A DNA stretch of 48,365 nucleotides. Source: SKKY01 sp964622305 (GTDB lineage: Bacteria; Bacillota; Peptococcia; Peptococcales; SKKY01). A model generated the notes under the pieces. It was not told the origin of the DNA. It did no database searches and saw only the letters and a program-made list of their open reading frames with translations. The stretch is taken from NCBI GenBank assembly GCA_964622305.1, contig CAZUPR010000007.1, positions 1 to 48,365 on the forward strand. The letters are read 5' to 3'. Of the stretch, positions 32,581 to 41,027 are shown in pieces; positions within the stretch are counted from its first letter, which is position 1; each line of letters begins with the position of its first letter. A program made the translations under genes and the position numbers.

Positions 32581-33330
32581 TTACCAAAGAAACTTTCCAA
32601 TATAATCTTTAAAGTAAAAAATAATGGCCAGTATCATAAGCAAGAAAGAATAAGAAATATCGTTAATATCCTTTTTAACATCAGCAAAGAAAAGATTACC
32701 GGCTGCTGCCTGGTTAAGGGCAAACAAAAAGAGCTTGTTAAAGATAAAATAAACTATAAAAAAGACTGAAAAAGCAAAGGAAACTATCAAGATATCCTTT
32801 GGTGATTTGAAAACATCTTTTACTAGAAAGTGTGATAAAACCTTTCCTCTTAGATTTTTTTGCTCAACAAAGGGATCTTCCCACCTGGTGGAATCGTAAG
32901 AGTAGTTCCTGTTATCGCCCATAAAGAAAAGTTTACCAGCCGGGACTTCAACAGGTCCAAAATCCTGAAAAGATTCTTCGCTTATATAATCTTCATCCTG
33001 TAACTGATCATTAATAAAGAGATAACCACTGCTGATTTCAATTTTATCCCCGCCCAGACCAATAATTCTTTTGGTCAGATAAGCATTTTTAATTTTTTCG
33101 TCAGCATTTAAAACAGGGTCATCCGGGGGTAAAAAAGCTACGATGTCACCCCTTTGAGGATCCTTAAAGAGATAGTAGCTTTTAAAGACTACAAGATGGC
33201 TGCCTACTTCAAGTGTTGGTACCATTGAAGATGTTGGTACATACATGTGGGAAAAAATAAAGCTGTTGGTCAATAAAAATGCAAAAAGCATAGGTAAAAT
33301 GAAGATTAAGGTTATAATTATTTTTTTCAA
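32581..33330 (-). CDS. lepB: Signal peptidase I (second copy) with C-terminal membrane extension
   Basis: The 249-residue protein has an N-terminal span, catalytic Ser in VPTSSMVPTL, base Lys in AYLTKRIIGLGGD, and box E GDNRNYSYDSTRW. After the normal domain (about 175 residues) come about 75 residues with at least two hydrophobic spans (ILIVSFAFSVFFIVYFIF and SFLLMILAIIFYF), absent in the first LepB. It lies 36 bases after the deacetylase gene. Confidence 0.88.
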   Translation of the reverse strand: MKKIIITLIFILPMLFAFLLTNSFIFSHMYVPTSSMVPTLEVGSHLVVFKSYYLFKDPQRGDIVAFLPPDDPVLNADEKIKNAYLTKRIIGLGGDKIEISSGYLFINDQLQDEDYISEESFQDFGPVEVPAGKLFFMGDNRNYSYDSTRWEDPFVEQKNLRGKVLSHFLVKDVFKSPKDILIVSFAFSVFFIVYFIFNKLFLFALNQAAAGNLFFADVKKDINDISYSFLLMILAIIFYFKDYIGKFLW

Positions 33331-33366
33331 AAGGTTACTTCCTTTGCTTTAATAGTTTTTCTTTAT

Positions 33367-34386
33367 TTAGTAGCTTAAAACTTCTTTTTCTGTCTGGGGA
33401 TCTAAATTTTCTAAAAGAGACTCAGGAAGGGTTATAATCTGATCAAAACCATCACTGATGTACCTTTGTTCGGGATTCTTTTCAAAAAATTCCAGCCATT
33501 TATCAAGGTTATCTTCAAAAACCTGAACCCTTTCCAGGGCGTAAGGGTCAAATTTCTTATTATAAGGTGATGGAGCCGGAGTTGAGCCAACTAAAAGAAC
33601 AGCAACATTTTCATAAGTGGCTTCTTCGAGCTGGCCTTTGACCGCCCATTCTTTTTCCTTGGTGCCAATACCAAAAGGCAGGGCAAAAGTTTCTACTTTA
33701 TAGCCAGGTACCAGGCTGTCAACCAGTTTTACAATAGGAAGAAGCTCTTTAGCTACTTCTGTTTGAGTCAGCTTGTTCATCTGTGGGTGGTTAACTGAGT
33801 GGTTTCCTATATCCATACCTTTTTCTATTATATATTTTATTTTTTTATCTGATAATTCTTTGGATTGACCAAAAGGATTGTAACCATTTATAAAAAAAGT
33901 AGCTTCCAGACCAAAATCCGGGTAGTCCTCATAAAAGTTTTCTAAAATACCCACGGCCGATTTGGGATCAACCTGTAATTGCCCTTCTTCATCTTCTATG
34001 AAACGAAAATGTCCCTGGGTCCCATCGTCAAGGGTAATAACAACAGGAGTTTTTCCTGCCGGAATGTCAAGATTTCCTCTGGCCATATCATTAAGGCTGA
34101 CAGCTACATAACCAGCATCATAAAGTTTTTCCAGGTCTTTACGCATGTTAGTATAGGTTCTGGCCCAACGACCTTCTTCTTCACCAATGGTATGGTATTC
34201 AATTATCATAATCCGGCCAAGCTCATTAGCCCCTATTTCCTGGAGATAATCCAAATCTGGTAAGATTTCCTGAATCTCTTCCTGTGGCTCTTCTTCTTTA
34301 GACTGTCCATTCATATTTTTATCAAGATTATTACAACCTGCACTTAAAAGAAGCAAGGCAAGAAGCAAGGTATAAATTTTTTTCAT
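33367..34386 (-). CDS. Polysaccharide deacetylase lipoprotein (NodB fold, CE4)
   Basis: The 339-residue protein has a signal peptide with lipobox LSAGC. The CE4 domain shows MIIEYHTIG near residue 60, the catalytic/metal motif VVITLDDG, and the zinc His pair in IGNHSVNHPQM. It should deacetylate a wall or capsule sugar outside the membrane. The domain is long between motifs, which resembles deacetylases with a large insertion. A terminator of mazF lies upstream. Confidence 0.88.
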   Translation of the reverse strand: MKKIYTLLLALLLLSAGCNNLDKNMNGQSKEEEPQEEIQEILPDLDYLQEIGANELGRIMIIEYHTIGEEEGRWARTYTNMRKDLEKLYDAGYVAVSLNDMARGNLDIPAGKTPVVITLDDGTQGHFRFIEDEEGQLQVDPKSAVGILENFYEDYPDFGLEATFFINGYNPFGQSKELSDKKIKYIIEKGMDIGNHSVNHPQMNKLTQTEVAKELLPIVKLVDSLVPGYKVETFALPFGIGTKEKEWAVKGQLEEATYENVAVLLVGSTPAPSPYNKKFDPYALERVQVFEDNLDKWLEFFEKNPEQRYISDGFDQIITLPESLLENLDPQTEKEVLSY

Positions 34387-34420
34387 TTTGTTAACCCCCG
34401 GTTTATAATTGTTCTAACTA

Positions 34421-34445
34421 AAAAACAGCCTAAGAGGCTGTTTTT
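34421..34445. terminator. Terminator of mazEF
   Basis: AAAAACAGCC and GGCTGTTTTT form a perfect ten-base stem around TAAGA, with T runs on both strands. It follows the mazF stop. Confidence 0.85.
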
Positions 34446-34467
34446 ATTAATATGTATATATGTATTA

Positions 34468-34818
34468 CTAAAGTTCTATCAATCCAAGGCTTATTTCAAT
34501 AGCTTTATCAACCTTAATCATTTGACCAGCTTCTATTTGACTTATTTTGTCTTTAAGCCTTTCCTTGTCTATTGTTCTTAATTGTTCAAGAAGTATTACA
34601 GAATCTTTTATTAAACCATTTTTCTTGGCTGAAAGTTCCACATGAGTAGGCAGCTTGGCTTTGGATATCTTGCTGGTAATCGCAGCAATAATAGTAGTTG
34701 GGCTATATTGATTGCCGATATTGTTCTGAATAACTAAAACCGGCCGGGTCCCTCCCTGCTCTGAGCCTACCACAGGACTTAAATCAGCCATGTAGATATC
34801 TCCTCTTTTTACATTCAT
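34468..34818 (-). CDS. mazF: MazF (EndoA) mRNA interferase
   Basis: The 116-residue toxin has the Bacillus EndoA pattern: VKRGDIYMADLSPVVGSEQG, RPVLVIQNN, TIIAAITSK, then LPTHVELSA and ILLEQLRTIDKERL. The Arg in TRPV and the Thr in AITS match catalytic residues. It cuts single-stranded mRNA, in Bacillus at UACAU. It follows its antitoxin by two bases. Confidence 0.95.
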   Translation of the reverse strand: MNVKRGDIYMADLSPVVGSEQGGTRPVLVIQNNIGNQYSPTTIIAAITSKISKAKLPTHVELSAKKNGLIKDSVILLEQLRTIDKERLKDKISQIEAGQMIKVDKAIEISLGLIEL

Positions 34819-34820
34819 TT

Positions 34821-35015
34821 TTATTCTCCAAATATTTTATCCAGGAGTTCCTGCACCTCATCCTCCAGGCAGAGTCCCTCGCAAGCTATTGATAGATTGA
34901 TACTGGCCATTTCCTGATAGCCAGAAATCATTACACTTTTAATGTGGTGTCTTTCTTTCTCGTCAATATAGGACCTGACGGTAGAGCTGACAACCTCTGT
35001 ACTTTTGATGAACAT
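34821..35015 (-). CDS. mazE: MazE-like antitoxin, short form
   Basis: The 64-residue protein aligns with the C-terminal two-thirds of Bacillus MazE/YdcD: GYQEMASINLSIACEG corresponds to GYMEMAKINLNISSEA, the toxin-binding part, and STVRSYIDEKE to its second RHH helix. The first strand and helix of the RHH fold are missing. An in-frame stop lies about six codons before the ATG, and a perfect GGAGGTG precedes it, so the short start is real. DNA binding is doubtful. Confidence 0.85.
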   Translation of the reverse strand: MFIKSTEVVSSTVRSYIDEKERHHIKSVMISGYQEMASINLSIACEGLCLEDEVQELLDKIFGE

Positions 35016-35058
35016 GAGTGCGCACCTCCGGTATTATGCAAGATCAATCTTCAGTAAC

Positions 35059-35087
35059 ATTATATAAACAAAAGTTAAGATATGCAA
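35059..35087 (-). promoter_or_regulatory. Promoter of mazEF
   Basis: TTGCAT (35082-35087) and TATAAT (35059-35064) are 17 bases apart on the minus strand, 43 bases before the mazE start. The pair is therefore not dependent on alr transcription. Confidence 0.75.
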
Positions 35088-35103
35088 GTCTCTTGATAAT
35101 CTT

Positions 35104-36225
35104 TTAAAGGTCTGTGTATACCCTGGGAACCCGGGAAGAAATCATGCAAGTTATCTCATAATTTATGGTTGAAAGCTTTTCTGCCAGGTCATCTGCACTT
35201 TGCCCAGGCCCAAGCAGGATAAGCTCCTGACCCCTTTGGGCATCTGGGAAATCTGATAAATTTACCATAAACTGATCCATGCAAATCCTGCCCAGTATGG
35301 GAACTCTCTCTCCCCGGAAAATTGCCTGGCCCTTGCTAGAAAGAAGCCTGCTATACCCATCGGCATAACCTGCCGGTACTGTTCCTACAAGCTCTTCCCT
35401 GTCAGTTTTATAACTGCCTCCATAGCTGATAAGAGTCCCTGCCGGTAAAAGTTCTACCCGCGAAATTTTGGCCTTTAAAGTCATAACTGGCGGGAAATTA
35501 CGCCCTTCCAGGTTCACTTCTTTCGAGGGCCGAAGGCCATAGAGAATAATACCTGCCCTTACCATATCAAGATGGGCCTGGGGTAAATGTAAAATTGCGG
35601 CACTGTTAGCCATATGTTTAAGAGGAATGCTCTTTCCAGTTTTTTCTTCCAGGCGCTTAAGAAAATCCTTAAAAATCTCTAATTGTTTTAAAGCGAAAGT
35701 TTTATCGAGTTCATCTGCCTTTGACAAATGGGAAAAAATTCCTTGAGAATAAATATTTTCAAATTGAAGGATTTTAGCAACCTTATCCAGACCATCATCA
35801 TCAGGTAAAAAACCAAGCCTGCTCATGCCTGTGTCTATTTTAAGATGTATTCTGGCCTCCAGCTGCATTTTTCCTGCAAGTTCATTTAAAAAGACAGCAT
35901 CCTCATAATCAAAAATAGTTAGCGTAATCTTTTTCTGGAGACAGATTTCAAAGTCTTCTCTGGGGGTCCAGCCTAAAATTAAAATATCTTTTTCAATTCC
36001 GCCATTTCTTAGTTCCAGGGCCTCAGCTGTAATTGCTACCCCAAAAAAATCTGTGTCATTTTCTATAGTTTGGGCAATTTTTAAGGCCCCATGACCATAG
36101 GCATTTGCCTTAACAACAGACATAAGTTTTGCCGGAGCAGAGATTTTTTTAATTTCATTAATATTGTTTTTTATGGCTTTTAAGTCTATTTCAGCCCAAA
36201 GTGGTCTTTGAGGCAATTTTTTCAC
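35104..36225 (-). CDS. alr: Alanine racemase
   Basis: The 373-residue PLP enzyme makes D-alanine for peptidoglycan. The PLP lysine lies in VVKANAYGHGA near residue 40, the catalytic Tyr in LISYGGSYK, and CMDQFMVNLSDFP is the conserved C-terminal motif. It overlaps acpS by four bases. Confidence 0.96.
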   Translation of the reverse strand: MKKLPQRPLWAEIDLKAIKNNINEIKKISAPAKLMSVVKANAYGHGALKIAQTIENDTDFFGVAITAEALELRNGGIEKDILILGWTPREDFEICLQKKITLTIFDYEDAVFLNELAGKMQLEARIHLKIDTGMSRLGFLPDDDGLDKVAKILQFENIYSQGIFSHLSKADELDKTFALKQLEIFKDFLKRLEEKTGKSIPLKHMANSAAILHLPQAHLDMVRAGIILYGLRPSKEVNLEGRNFPPVMTLKAKISRVELLPAGTLISYGGSYKTDREELVGTVPAGYADGYSRLLSSKGQAIFRGERVPILGRICMDQFMVNLSDFPDAQRGQELILLGPGQSADDLAEKLSTINYEITCMISSRVPRVYTDL

Positions 36226-36596
36226 CCCTGAATAATAAGATTTGCCAGAGCATAGTCCTTGCAGTGACTAAGGGTCAAAAGAATTTCCTGCCCCCCTATT
36301 TCTTTAAATACTTCCTGGGCAGGTCCTTTTAGAAATATTTCCGGCTTACCTTTAGCATCATTAATTATTTCAATATCCAAAAAAGAGCAGGCAGAAAAAC
36401 CAGTTCCTAAAGCCTTAACCAAAGCCTCTTTAGCGGCAAATCTTGCTGCTGCTGAAGCATAAGAACTTCCTCCCTTGAAACAGTAGTCTTTTTCTCTTTC
36501 CGTAAGGATTCGGTCAAGGAAGCTAGGATTTTTCTCAGCTGCCCTTCTTATTCTGTCTATTTCAATAATATCGTTACCTATAGAAATAATCTTCAA
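36222..36596 (-). CDS. acpS: Holo-acyl carrier protein synthase
   Basis: The 124-residue enzyme transfers phosphopantetheine from CoA to ACP. Motifs are IGNDIIEIDRI with the metal Asp and RFAAKEALVKALGTGF with the metal Glu. It overlaps both glmM and alr by four bases (ATGA junctions), as in related genomes. Confidence 0.95.
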   Translation of the reverse strand: MKIISIGNDIIEIDRIRRAAEKNPSFLDRILTEREKDYCFKGGSSYASAAARFAAKEALVKALGTGFSACSFLDIEIINDAKGKPEIFLKGPAQEVFKEIGGQEILLTLSHCKDYALANLIIQG

Positions 36597-37945
36597 GAAA
36601 GTTCACCTGCAATAAGCTGGCCTAAATCGCCTGCTATCTTTTTTATAGTTTCTTGATCCTTACCTTCAGCCATAACCCTGATTAGGTTTTCTGTGCCTGA
36701 TGCTCTAACTAAAAGCCGGCCATCTGCAGCAAGTTCTCTTTCCTTTTCTTTTATAGCCAGGCTTATCCTTTCATTTTTATCCCAGCCCACTTTGTTTGCC
36801 ACCTTCACATTTACAAGTATTTGTGGATATTTAACAAAATCTTCCAGAAGTTCTTCCAGGCTTAGACCAGATTCTTCTATAATTTTTAAAAGAATGAAGG
36901 CGGTTAAAATGCCATCACCGGTAGTGTTATAATCCAAAAAGATTAAATGGCCTGATTGTTCCCCTCCAAAGGAGCCACCCAAACGCAGCATTTCTTCCAG
37001 AACGTAACGGTCGCCAACTTGAGCCTCAACAAAATCAATTCCTTCTTTTTCAAAAAACTTTTTTAGGCCCAGATTACTCATAACTGTTCCAGTAACCAGG
37101 TTGTTGGCAAGTTTCCCCTTGCTCTTTAGATTTCTGGCAACCAGTGCCATGACCATGTCGCCATCAACCTCTGCACCTAAATGGTCAACAAAAAGGACTC
37201 TGTCTGAATCGCCATCGTGGGCAATTCCCAGATCCGCTCCTTCTTTAAGAACATTTTCTTTGAGGCTGGCCAGGGAAGTAGAGCCACAGTTTAAGTTGAT
37301 ATTAAGGCCATCTGGTTCATTATGGATAGCTATAAAATTAAGTCCATTTGCTTTTAAAAGAGCGGGCATAATTTCTGAGGCTGATCCATTGGCGCAATCG
37401 ACGACAATTTTCATGTTTTCAAGTTTAAGAGGAAACTCTTTTAAAAGAAAACTTTTATAATGGCCCAAAAGTTCCTGGGAGGCAAAAATTCTGCCGGTCT
37501 GATCCCCTGGAGCTGCTGGCAGGCTTTCTATTTTATTGGTAACTATATAGCTTTCTATTTCCTCTTCTAAATCATCGGCAAGCTTATAACCCTTGCTGTC
37601 AAAAAACTTGATTCCGTTATCAATAGCTGGGTTATGGGAAGCAGAAATCATTACTCCAGCAGTAAAATCCAGTTCCCTGGTAATATAGGCAACAGCCGGG
37701 GTAGGACAAACTCCCAGAGAATAAACATCAAGTCCCATAGAGCAAATTCCTGCTGCCAAAGCAGCTTCAAGCATATCGCCAGAAATTCTTGTATCCTTTC
37801 CTATCAAAACAGCTTTTTTCATATGTGCAGCTGCCTCTTCCTTTAAGAGAGCAGCCACTGCCTTACCAAGTTTATATGCCAAAGCGGGGGTCAAAAAACT
37901 ATTGGCCTCCCCTCTTACTCCATCTGTACCAAATAACTTTTCCAT
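36593..37945 (-). CDS. glmM: Phosphoglucosamine mutase
   Basis: The 450-residue enzyme converts glucosamine-6-P to glucosamine-1-P for UDP-GlcNAc. It has FGTDGVRGEAN, the phosphoserine loop ISASHNPAIDNG, the Mg site DGDSDR and RASGTENLIRVM. The ATG at 37945 follows AAGGAGA; a GTG two codons earlier is less well placed. It follows cdaR, as in Bacillus. Confidence 0.96.
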   Translation of the reverse strand: MEKLFGTDGVRGEANSFLTPALAYKLGKAVAALLKEEAAAHMKKAVLIGKDTRISGDMLEAALAAGICSMGLDVYSLGVCPTPAVAYITRELDFTAGVMISASHNPAIDNGIKFFDSKGYKLADDLEEEIESYIVTNKIESLPAAPGDQTGRIFASQELLGHYKSFLLKEFPLKLENMKIVVDCANGSASEIMPALLKANGLNFIAIHNEPDGLNINLNCGSTSLASLKENVLKEGADLGIAHDGDSDRVLFVDHLGAEVDGDMVMALVARNLKSKGKLANNLVTGTVMSNLGLKKFFEKEGIDFVEAQVGDRYVLEEMLRLGGSFGGEQSGHLIFLDYNTTGDGILTAFILLKIIEESGLSLEELLEDFVKYPQILVNVKVANKVGWDKNERISLAIKEKERELAADGRLLVRASGTENLIRVMAEGKDQETIKKIAGDLGQLIAGELS

Positions 37946-37959
37946 GCACACTCTCCTTC

Positions 37960-39144
37960 TTAATTGCTTTCTTTAGTCAGGCTTATTTTGCCTGGGTTAA
38001 TTTCCATTATTTCAATATTTTCCGGTCCGGCTACCTTAACAGGAAAATCCATGCTGGTCCCCTGGAATTTTTCTGCATCGACATATACATGCAAATCTTC
38101 CATTAAAAAGTTTTGGAAGTCCAGCTCATAACCCTTTAAAATTAGGCTGATATTTTGTTGGCTAGCCTTTAAGTTTTCGCCTTCGGGCATATTTCTAATT
38201 TCTATTTTCTTTTCTACTCTTTTTTCAGTCATAACTTTTTCAAAAAGGACAATGACTTTAATCCTGTTTTCGTAAAGTGATGTAACCTTATCAGGAATCA
38301 AAAGACCTAGTTCAGCAACAACTTCATCCTTCATATTTGTAATGTCTATATTTGTGGTGCTGACCTCTTTAATCTCGGCTATGAGCTCGTTTGCGCCAGA
38401 AATCCTAAGAATATCTGGTTCTACAACTACCCTGGAAACTTTATAGCCATAGGCAGGGATCCCGGTAAGATTAGCCACAACCGGAACAGACTTGCTGGGG
38501 TTATCTTCGATGACTGGAATAAAAACGTCTACCATTTCTGGTTTGACAGTGATTACATCAGCATCAAATTGTCCCAAAAGTCCATTGATTTTTGGAATAA
38601 GCTGCAGGGAGAGGTTGGAATCGGCATAATCTAAATTTGCTTCCACTTCAGCTGAAAATATAGCTGTAAGCATTTCCTTGGGACCACTGATAGTCACATG
38701 AGAAGTTTTTAGACTGGCTTCAAAAGAAGAGAAACCCTCCCTGGTATGACCCGTAATTTTAACATCAAGTGGAACCTGTTTTTCAGCCCTCTCATCCAAC
38801 TTTAAATATATTTTTGATGGCGATACTGAAACCAGCTTGACGTCATCTGGCCCTTCTACCTGAACCTGGGCCACATTCTCGCCTTTTTCTGCTTCCTTTA
38901 AATCAACAAAAACTGAAAAATCAGAAGAGTTGAGTTTATTGATTGTATTTTGGTCGCCTCTTATACTCACGTTAACAGTAGGCATCTTGCCGGCCGGTAT
39001 GAGAGATCCTTCCAGATTGATATAAGAAACATCTGCTGTAAAGGTTCTTTCTAAAAAGAGATTTTCCTCTGCCACTACATAAATCCAAAGCAGGATAGCC
39101 ATCAGGAGAGACATGACCTGGTAAAATCTTTTAGAATTCCTCAT
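37960..39144 (-). CDS. cdaR: CdaR, YbbR-domain regulator of c-di-AMP cyclase
   Basis: The 394-residue protein has one N-terminal membrane anchor (YQVMSLLMAILLWIYVVAEE) and four extracytoplasmic YbbR repeats, each with a VxVxGP or VxISGP-like strand (VQVEGPDDV, VTISGPKEM, LRISGANEL, VKVAGPENI). CdaR modulates CdaA. It overlaps cdaA by four bases and precedes glmM. Confidence 0.93.
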   Translation of the reverse strand: MRNSKRFYQVMSLLMAILLWIYVVAEENLFLERTFTADVSYINLEGSLIPAGKMPTVNVSIRGDQNTINKLNSSDFSVFVDLKEAEKGENVAQVQVEGPDDVKLVSVSPSKIYLKLDERAEKQVPLDVKITGHTREGFSSFEASLKTSHVTISGPKEMLTAIFSAEVEANLDYADSNLSLQLIPKINGLLGQFDADVITVKPEMVDVFIPVIEDNPSKSVPVVANLTGIPAYGYKVSRVVVEPDILRISGANELIAEIKEVSTTNIDITNMKDEVVAELGLLIPDKVTSLYENRIKVIVLFEKVMTEKRVEKKIEIRNMPEGENLKASQQNISLILKGYELDFQNFLMEDLHVYVDAEKFQGTSMDFPVKVAGPENIEIMEINPGKISLTKESN

Positions 39145-39965
39145 TTTTTGAACCTCCGGGCCAGTAAATCTTTAAGACCCTGGGATTGTTCCTTATGAAT
39201 TCTGTCAATTAAATATTTTTTAAGCTCCCTTTCTGTAAAGTTTCTCTTTAATACTCCATCTTCAGCCAGGGAAATTATGCCAGTCTCTTCAGAAACCACT
39301 ATAACAAGTGCATCTGAGTTTTCTGACATGCCAATAGCCGCCCTGTGGCGGGTTCCTAAAGCCTTGCTCACCCTTGGATTATTAGTTAAGGGTAAAAAAC
39401 ATGCCGCAGCCCTGACTCTGTCCTTAGTTATAATTACTGCTCCATCATGAAGAGCATTATTTACGAAGAAGATACTTTTTAAAAGTTCTTTTGAAATTTT
39501 TGCATCTAAAATTGTGCCCGTCTCAACAATATCTGCCAGACCAATTTGTCTTTCTATTACAATAAGAGCGCCTACTCTTTCGTTTGCCAGCTCATGGGCT
39601 GTTCTGGCTATCTCACTCAGGCTCTCTTCTTCACTTTTATCATCCCAAATTGCAACTGAACCCAAAAAGCCTCCTCGGCCAATTTTTTCTAACATTCTTC
39701 TAAGTTCTGGCTGGAAAACAATAGGCAGGGCAACAAGAAGAATAGTCTGGGCTCTTTCCAGAATCCAGTTAATCATACTAAGGCCCATATACTTACTTAT
39801 GCCCGTTGCAAAAAGAAGAATTATAAGGCCTTTTAAGAGTTGCTCTGCCCTGGTATCTTTTATAAGCATAAATATTTTATATATAAAGAAGGCAACGATT
39901 ATAATGTCAACAATACTGACAAGGGAAACTATGCTTAAAATTTTATCTGCCAATCTTTCCACCAT
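39141..39965 (-). CDS. cdaA: Diadenylate cyclase CdaA
   Basis: The 274-residue membrane protein has three N-terminal spans and a DAC domain with DGAVIIT and GTRHRAAIGMSE, the DGA and RHR motifs that bind ATP. It makes c-di-AMP, which controls K+ and osmolyte balance and wall synthesis. It is first in the cdaA-cdaR-glmM-acpS-alr run. The upstream promoter is shared head-to-head with the DUF881 operon. Confidence 0.96.
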   Translation of the reverse strand: MVERLADKILSIVSLVSIVDIIIVAFFIYKIFMLIKDTRAEQLLKGLIILLFATGISKYMGLSMINWILERAQTILLVALPIVFQPELRRMLEKIGRGGFLGSVAIWDDKSEEESLSEIARTAHELANERVGALIVIERQIGLADIVETGTILDAKISKELLKSIFFVNNALHDGAVIITKDRVRAAACFLPLTNNPRVSKALGTRHRAAIGMSENSDALVIVVSEETGIISLAEDGVLKRNFTERELKKYLIDRIHKEQSQGLKDLLARRFKK

Positions 39966-39994
39966 CCAATTATAATGATTTCTATTGATGTATT

Positions 39995-40000
39995 ATTATA
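39995..40000 (-). promoter_or_regulatory. Extended -10 promoter of cdaA
   Basis: The minus strand reads TTTTGGTATAAT, an extended -10 (TGG-TATAAT), 30 bases before the cdaA start. No clear -35 is visible. Confidence 0.55.
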
Positions 40001-40018
40001 CCAAAACTGACCATTATT

Positions 40019-40027
40019 TGATACAAT
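40019..40027 (+). promoter_or_regulatory. Possible extended -10 promoter of the DUF881-sbp operon
   Basis: TGATACAAT gives a TGn extended -10, 43 bases before the DUF881 start. It is divergent from the cdaA promoter, 19 bases away. No good -35. Confidence 0.4.
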
Positions 40028-40069
40028 ATATAGTAGGCTTGTTAAAAAAATTACTTAAGGAGGGTTTGA

Positions 40070-40648
40070 ATGAAAAGGAATCTTTTTATCCTTACACTTG
40101 TAACAATCTTATCTGGTTTTTTCTTCTTTTCAGTCTATAATTATCAAATGATTTCAAACCCAAAAAGTAACCCGCAAAAAAATAATTCGCTGATAAGAAT
40201 TATTGAAAACTTAAGGGCAGAAATTATAGAAGATGAAGCTCGCCTGGAAGAGATAAAAAACAAGATTACTCTTTTAGAAGAAGCTTCTGCAAATGAAGAT
40301 ACTATCATGAAAAATTTAAGGGCCGAGCTCTATAAGGAGCGCAGGGCTGCCGGACTTACAGCACTCAAAGGCAAGGGTATCAAAATNNNNNNNNNNNNNN
40401 NNNNNNNNNNNNNNNNNNNNNNNNNNNNNNNNNNNNNNNNNNNNNNNNNNNNNNNNNNNNNNNNNNNNNNNNNNNNNNNNNNNNNNCCCACTCTATTGGA
40501 AAAATATATTTTAAACTCCAGTGAGTACCTCTTTTTAACCAGCTCAAATTTTCCGGTATCTTATAAGCTCTACAATGAAGATGAAGATTTAATTATACCT
40601 GCCTATAAAAATGAAATCATTTTTACCTATTCTGAAAGTATAAGTTAA
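40070..40648 (+). CDS. DUF881 (YlxW/YlxX-like) protein, interrupted by assembly gap
   Basis: The product has an N-terminal membrane anchor (LFILTLVTILSGFFFFSVYN), a coiled coil with LRAEIIEDEARLEEIKNKI, and ALKGKGIK, the start of the DUF881 core. The core is then lost in 100 N (40387-40486) and resumes at TLLEKYILNS, ending IIFTYSES. The paralogue at 41011-41697 has about 55 residues in the lost part, against 33 codons of N, so the true gap is probably near 165 bases. SD AAGGAGGG precedes the ATG. Confidence 0.8.
   Translation: MKRNLFILTLVTILSGFFFFSVYNYQMISNPKSNPQKNNSLIRIIENLRAEIIEDEARLEEIKNKITLLEEASANEDTIMKNLRAELYKERRAAGLTALKGKGIKXXXXXXXXXXXXXXXXXXXXXXXXXXXXXXXXXXPTLLEKYILNSSEYLFLTSSNFPVSYKLYNEDEDLIIPAYKNEIIFTYSESIS
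40387..40486. other. Assembly gap, 100 N
   Basis: Exactly 100 unresolved bases, which is a conventional scaffold placeholder and not a measured length. It falls inside the first DUF881 gene. Confidence 0.98.
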
Positions 40649-40661
40649 AGGAGTGTTGCTT

Positions 40662-41027
40662 GTGTGGTTTATACCTTTTTTAGGCCTTTTTGCCGGTGCT
40701 GGTTTGGGCTATCTCTTAAACATTGAAATTCCTGCTCACCTGGTAAAATATTTTTCTGTGGCCTTCCTGGCTGCTCTGGATACTATTTTTGGCGGTATTA
40801 AGACCATCCAAAAAGGGAGCTTTGAATCCATCCTCCTAATCAGTGGCTTTTTTGTAAATATGCTGGCTGCTGGTTTCTTTGCTTATGTAGGCGACAGCAT
40901 AGGTGTCGATTTATATATGGCAGCCGTCTTTGCTTTTGGAGTACGTATCTTTAACAATATCTCAGAGATTCGCAGAAATATTATTACTAAATATTACAAG
41001 CTAAACCGGGATGATGATCATGAATAA
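40662..41027 (+). CDS. sbp: Small basic protein family (Sbp, DUF1290)
   Basis: The 121-residue membrane protein starts MWFIPFLGLFAGAGLGYLL and contains AFLAALDTIFGGIKTIQKGSF, the DUF1290 signature, with three spans. In Bacillus sbp neighbours the ylxW/ylxX and ftsA genes, hinting at an envelope or division role that is not established. GTG at 40662 follows AAAGGAG by eight bases; earlier GTG/TTG codons in frame touch the SD. It overlaps the next gene by 17 bases. Confidence 0.88.
   Translation: MWFIPFLGLFAGAGLGYLLNIEIPAHLVKYFSVAFLAALDTIFGGIKTIQKGSFESILLISGFFVNMLAAGFFAYVGDSIGVDLYMAAVFAFGVRIFNNISEIRRNIITKYYKLNRDDDHE

Noticed and set aside
39514..39975. 153-codon plus-strand frame opposite cdaA
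   Set aside because: It mirrors the highly conserved CdaA frame, has a Ser/Ile/Arg-rich shadow composition and no ribosome binding site.
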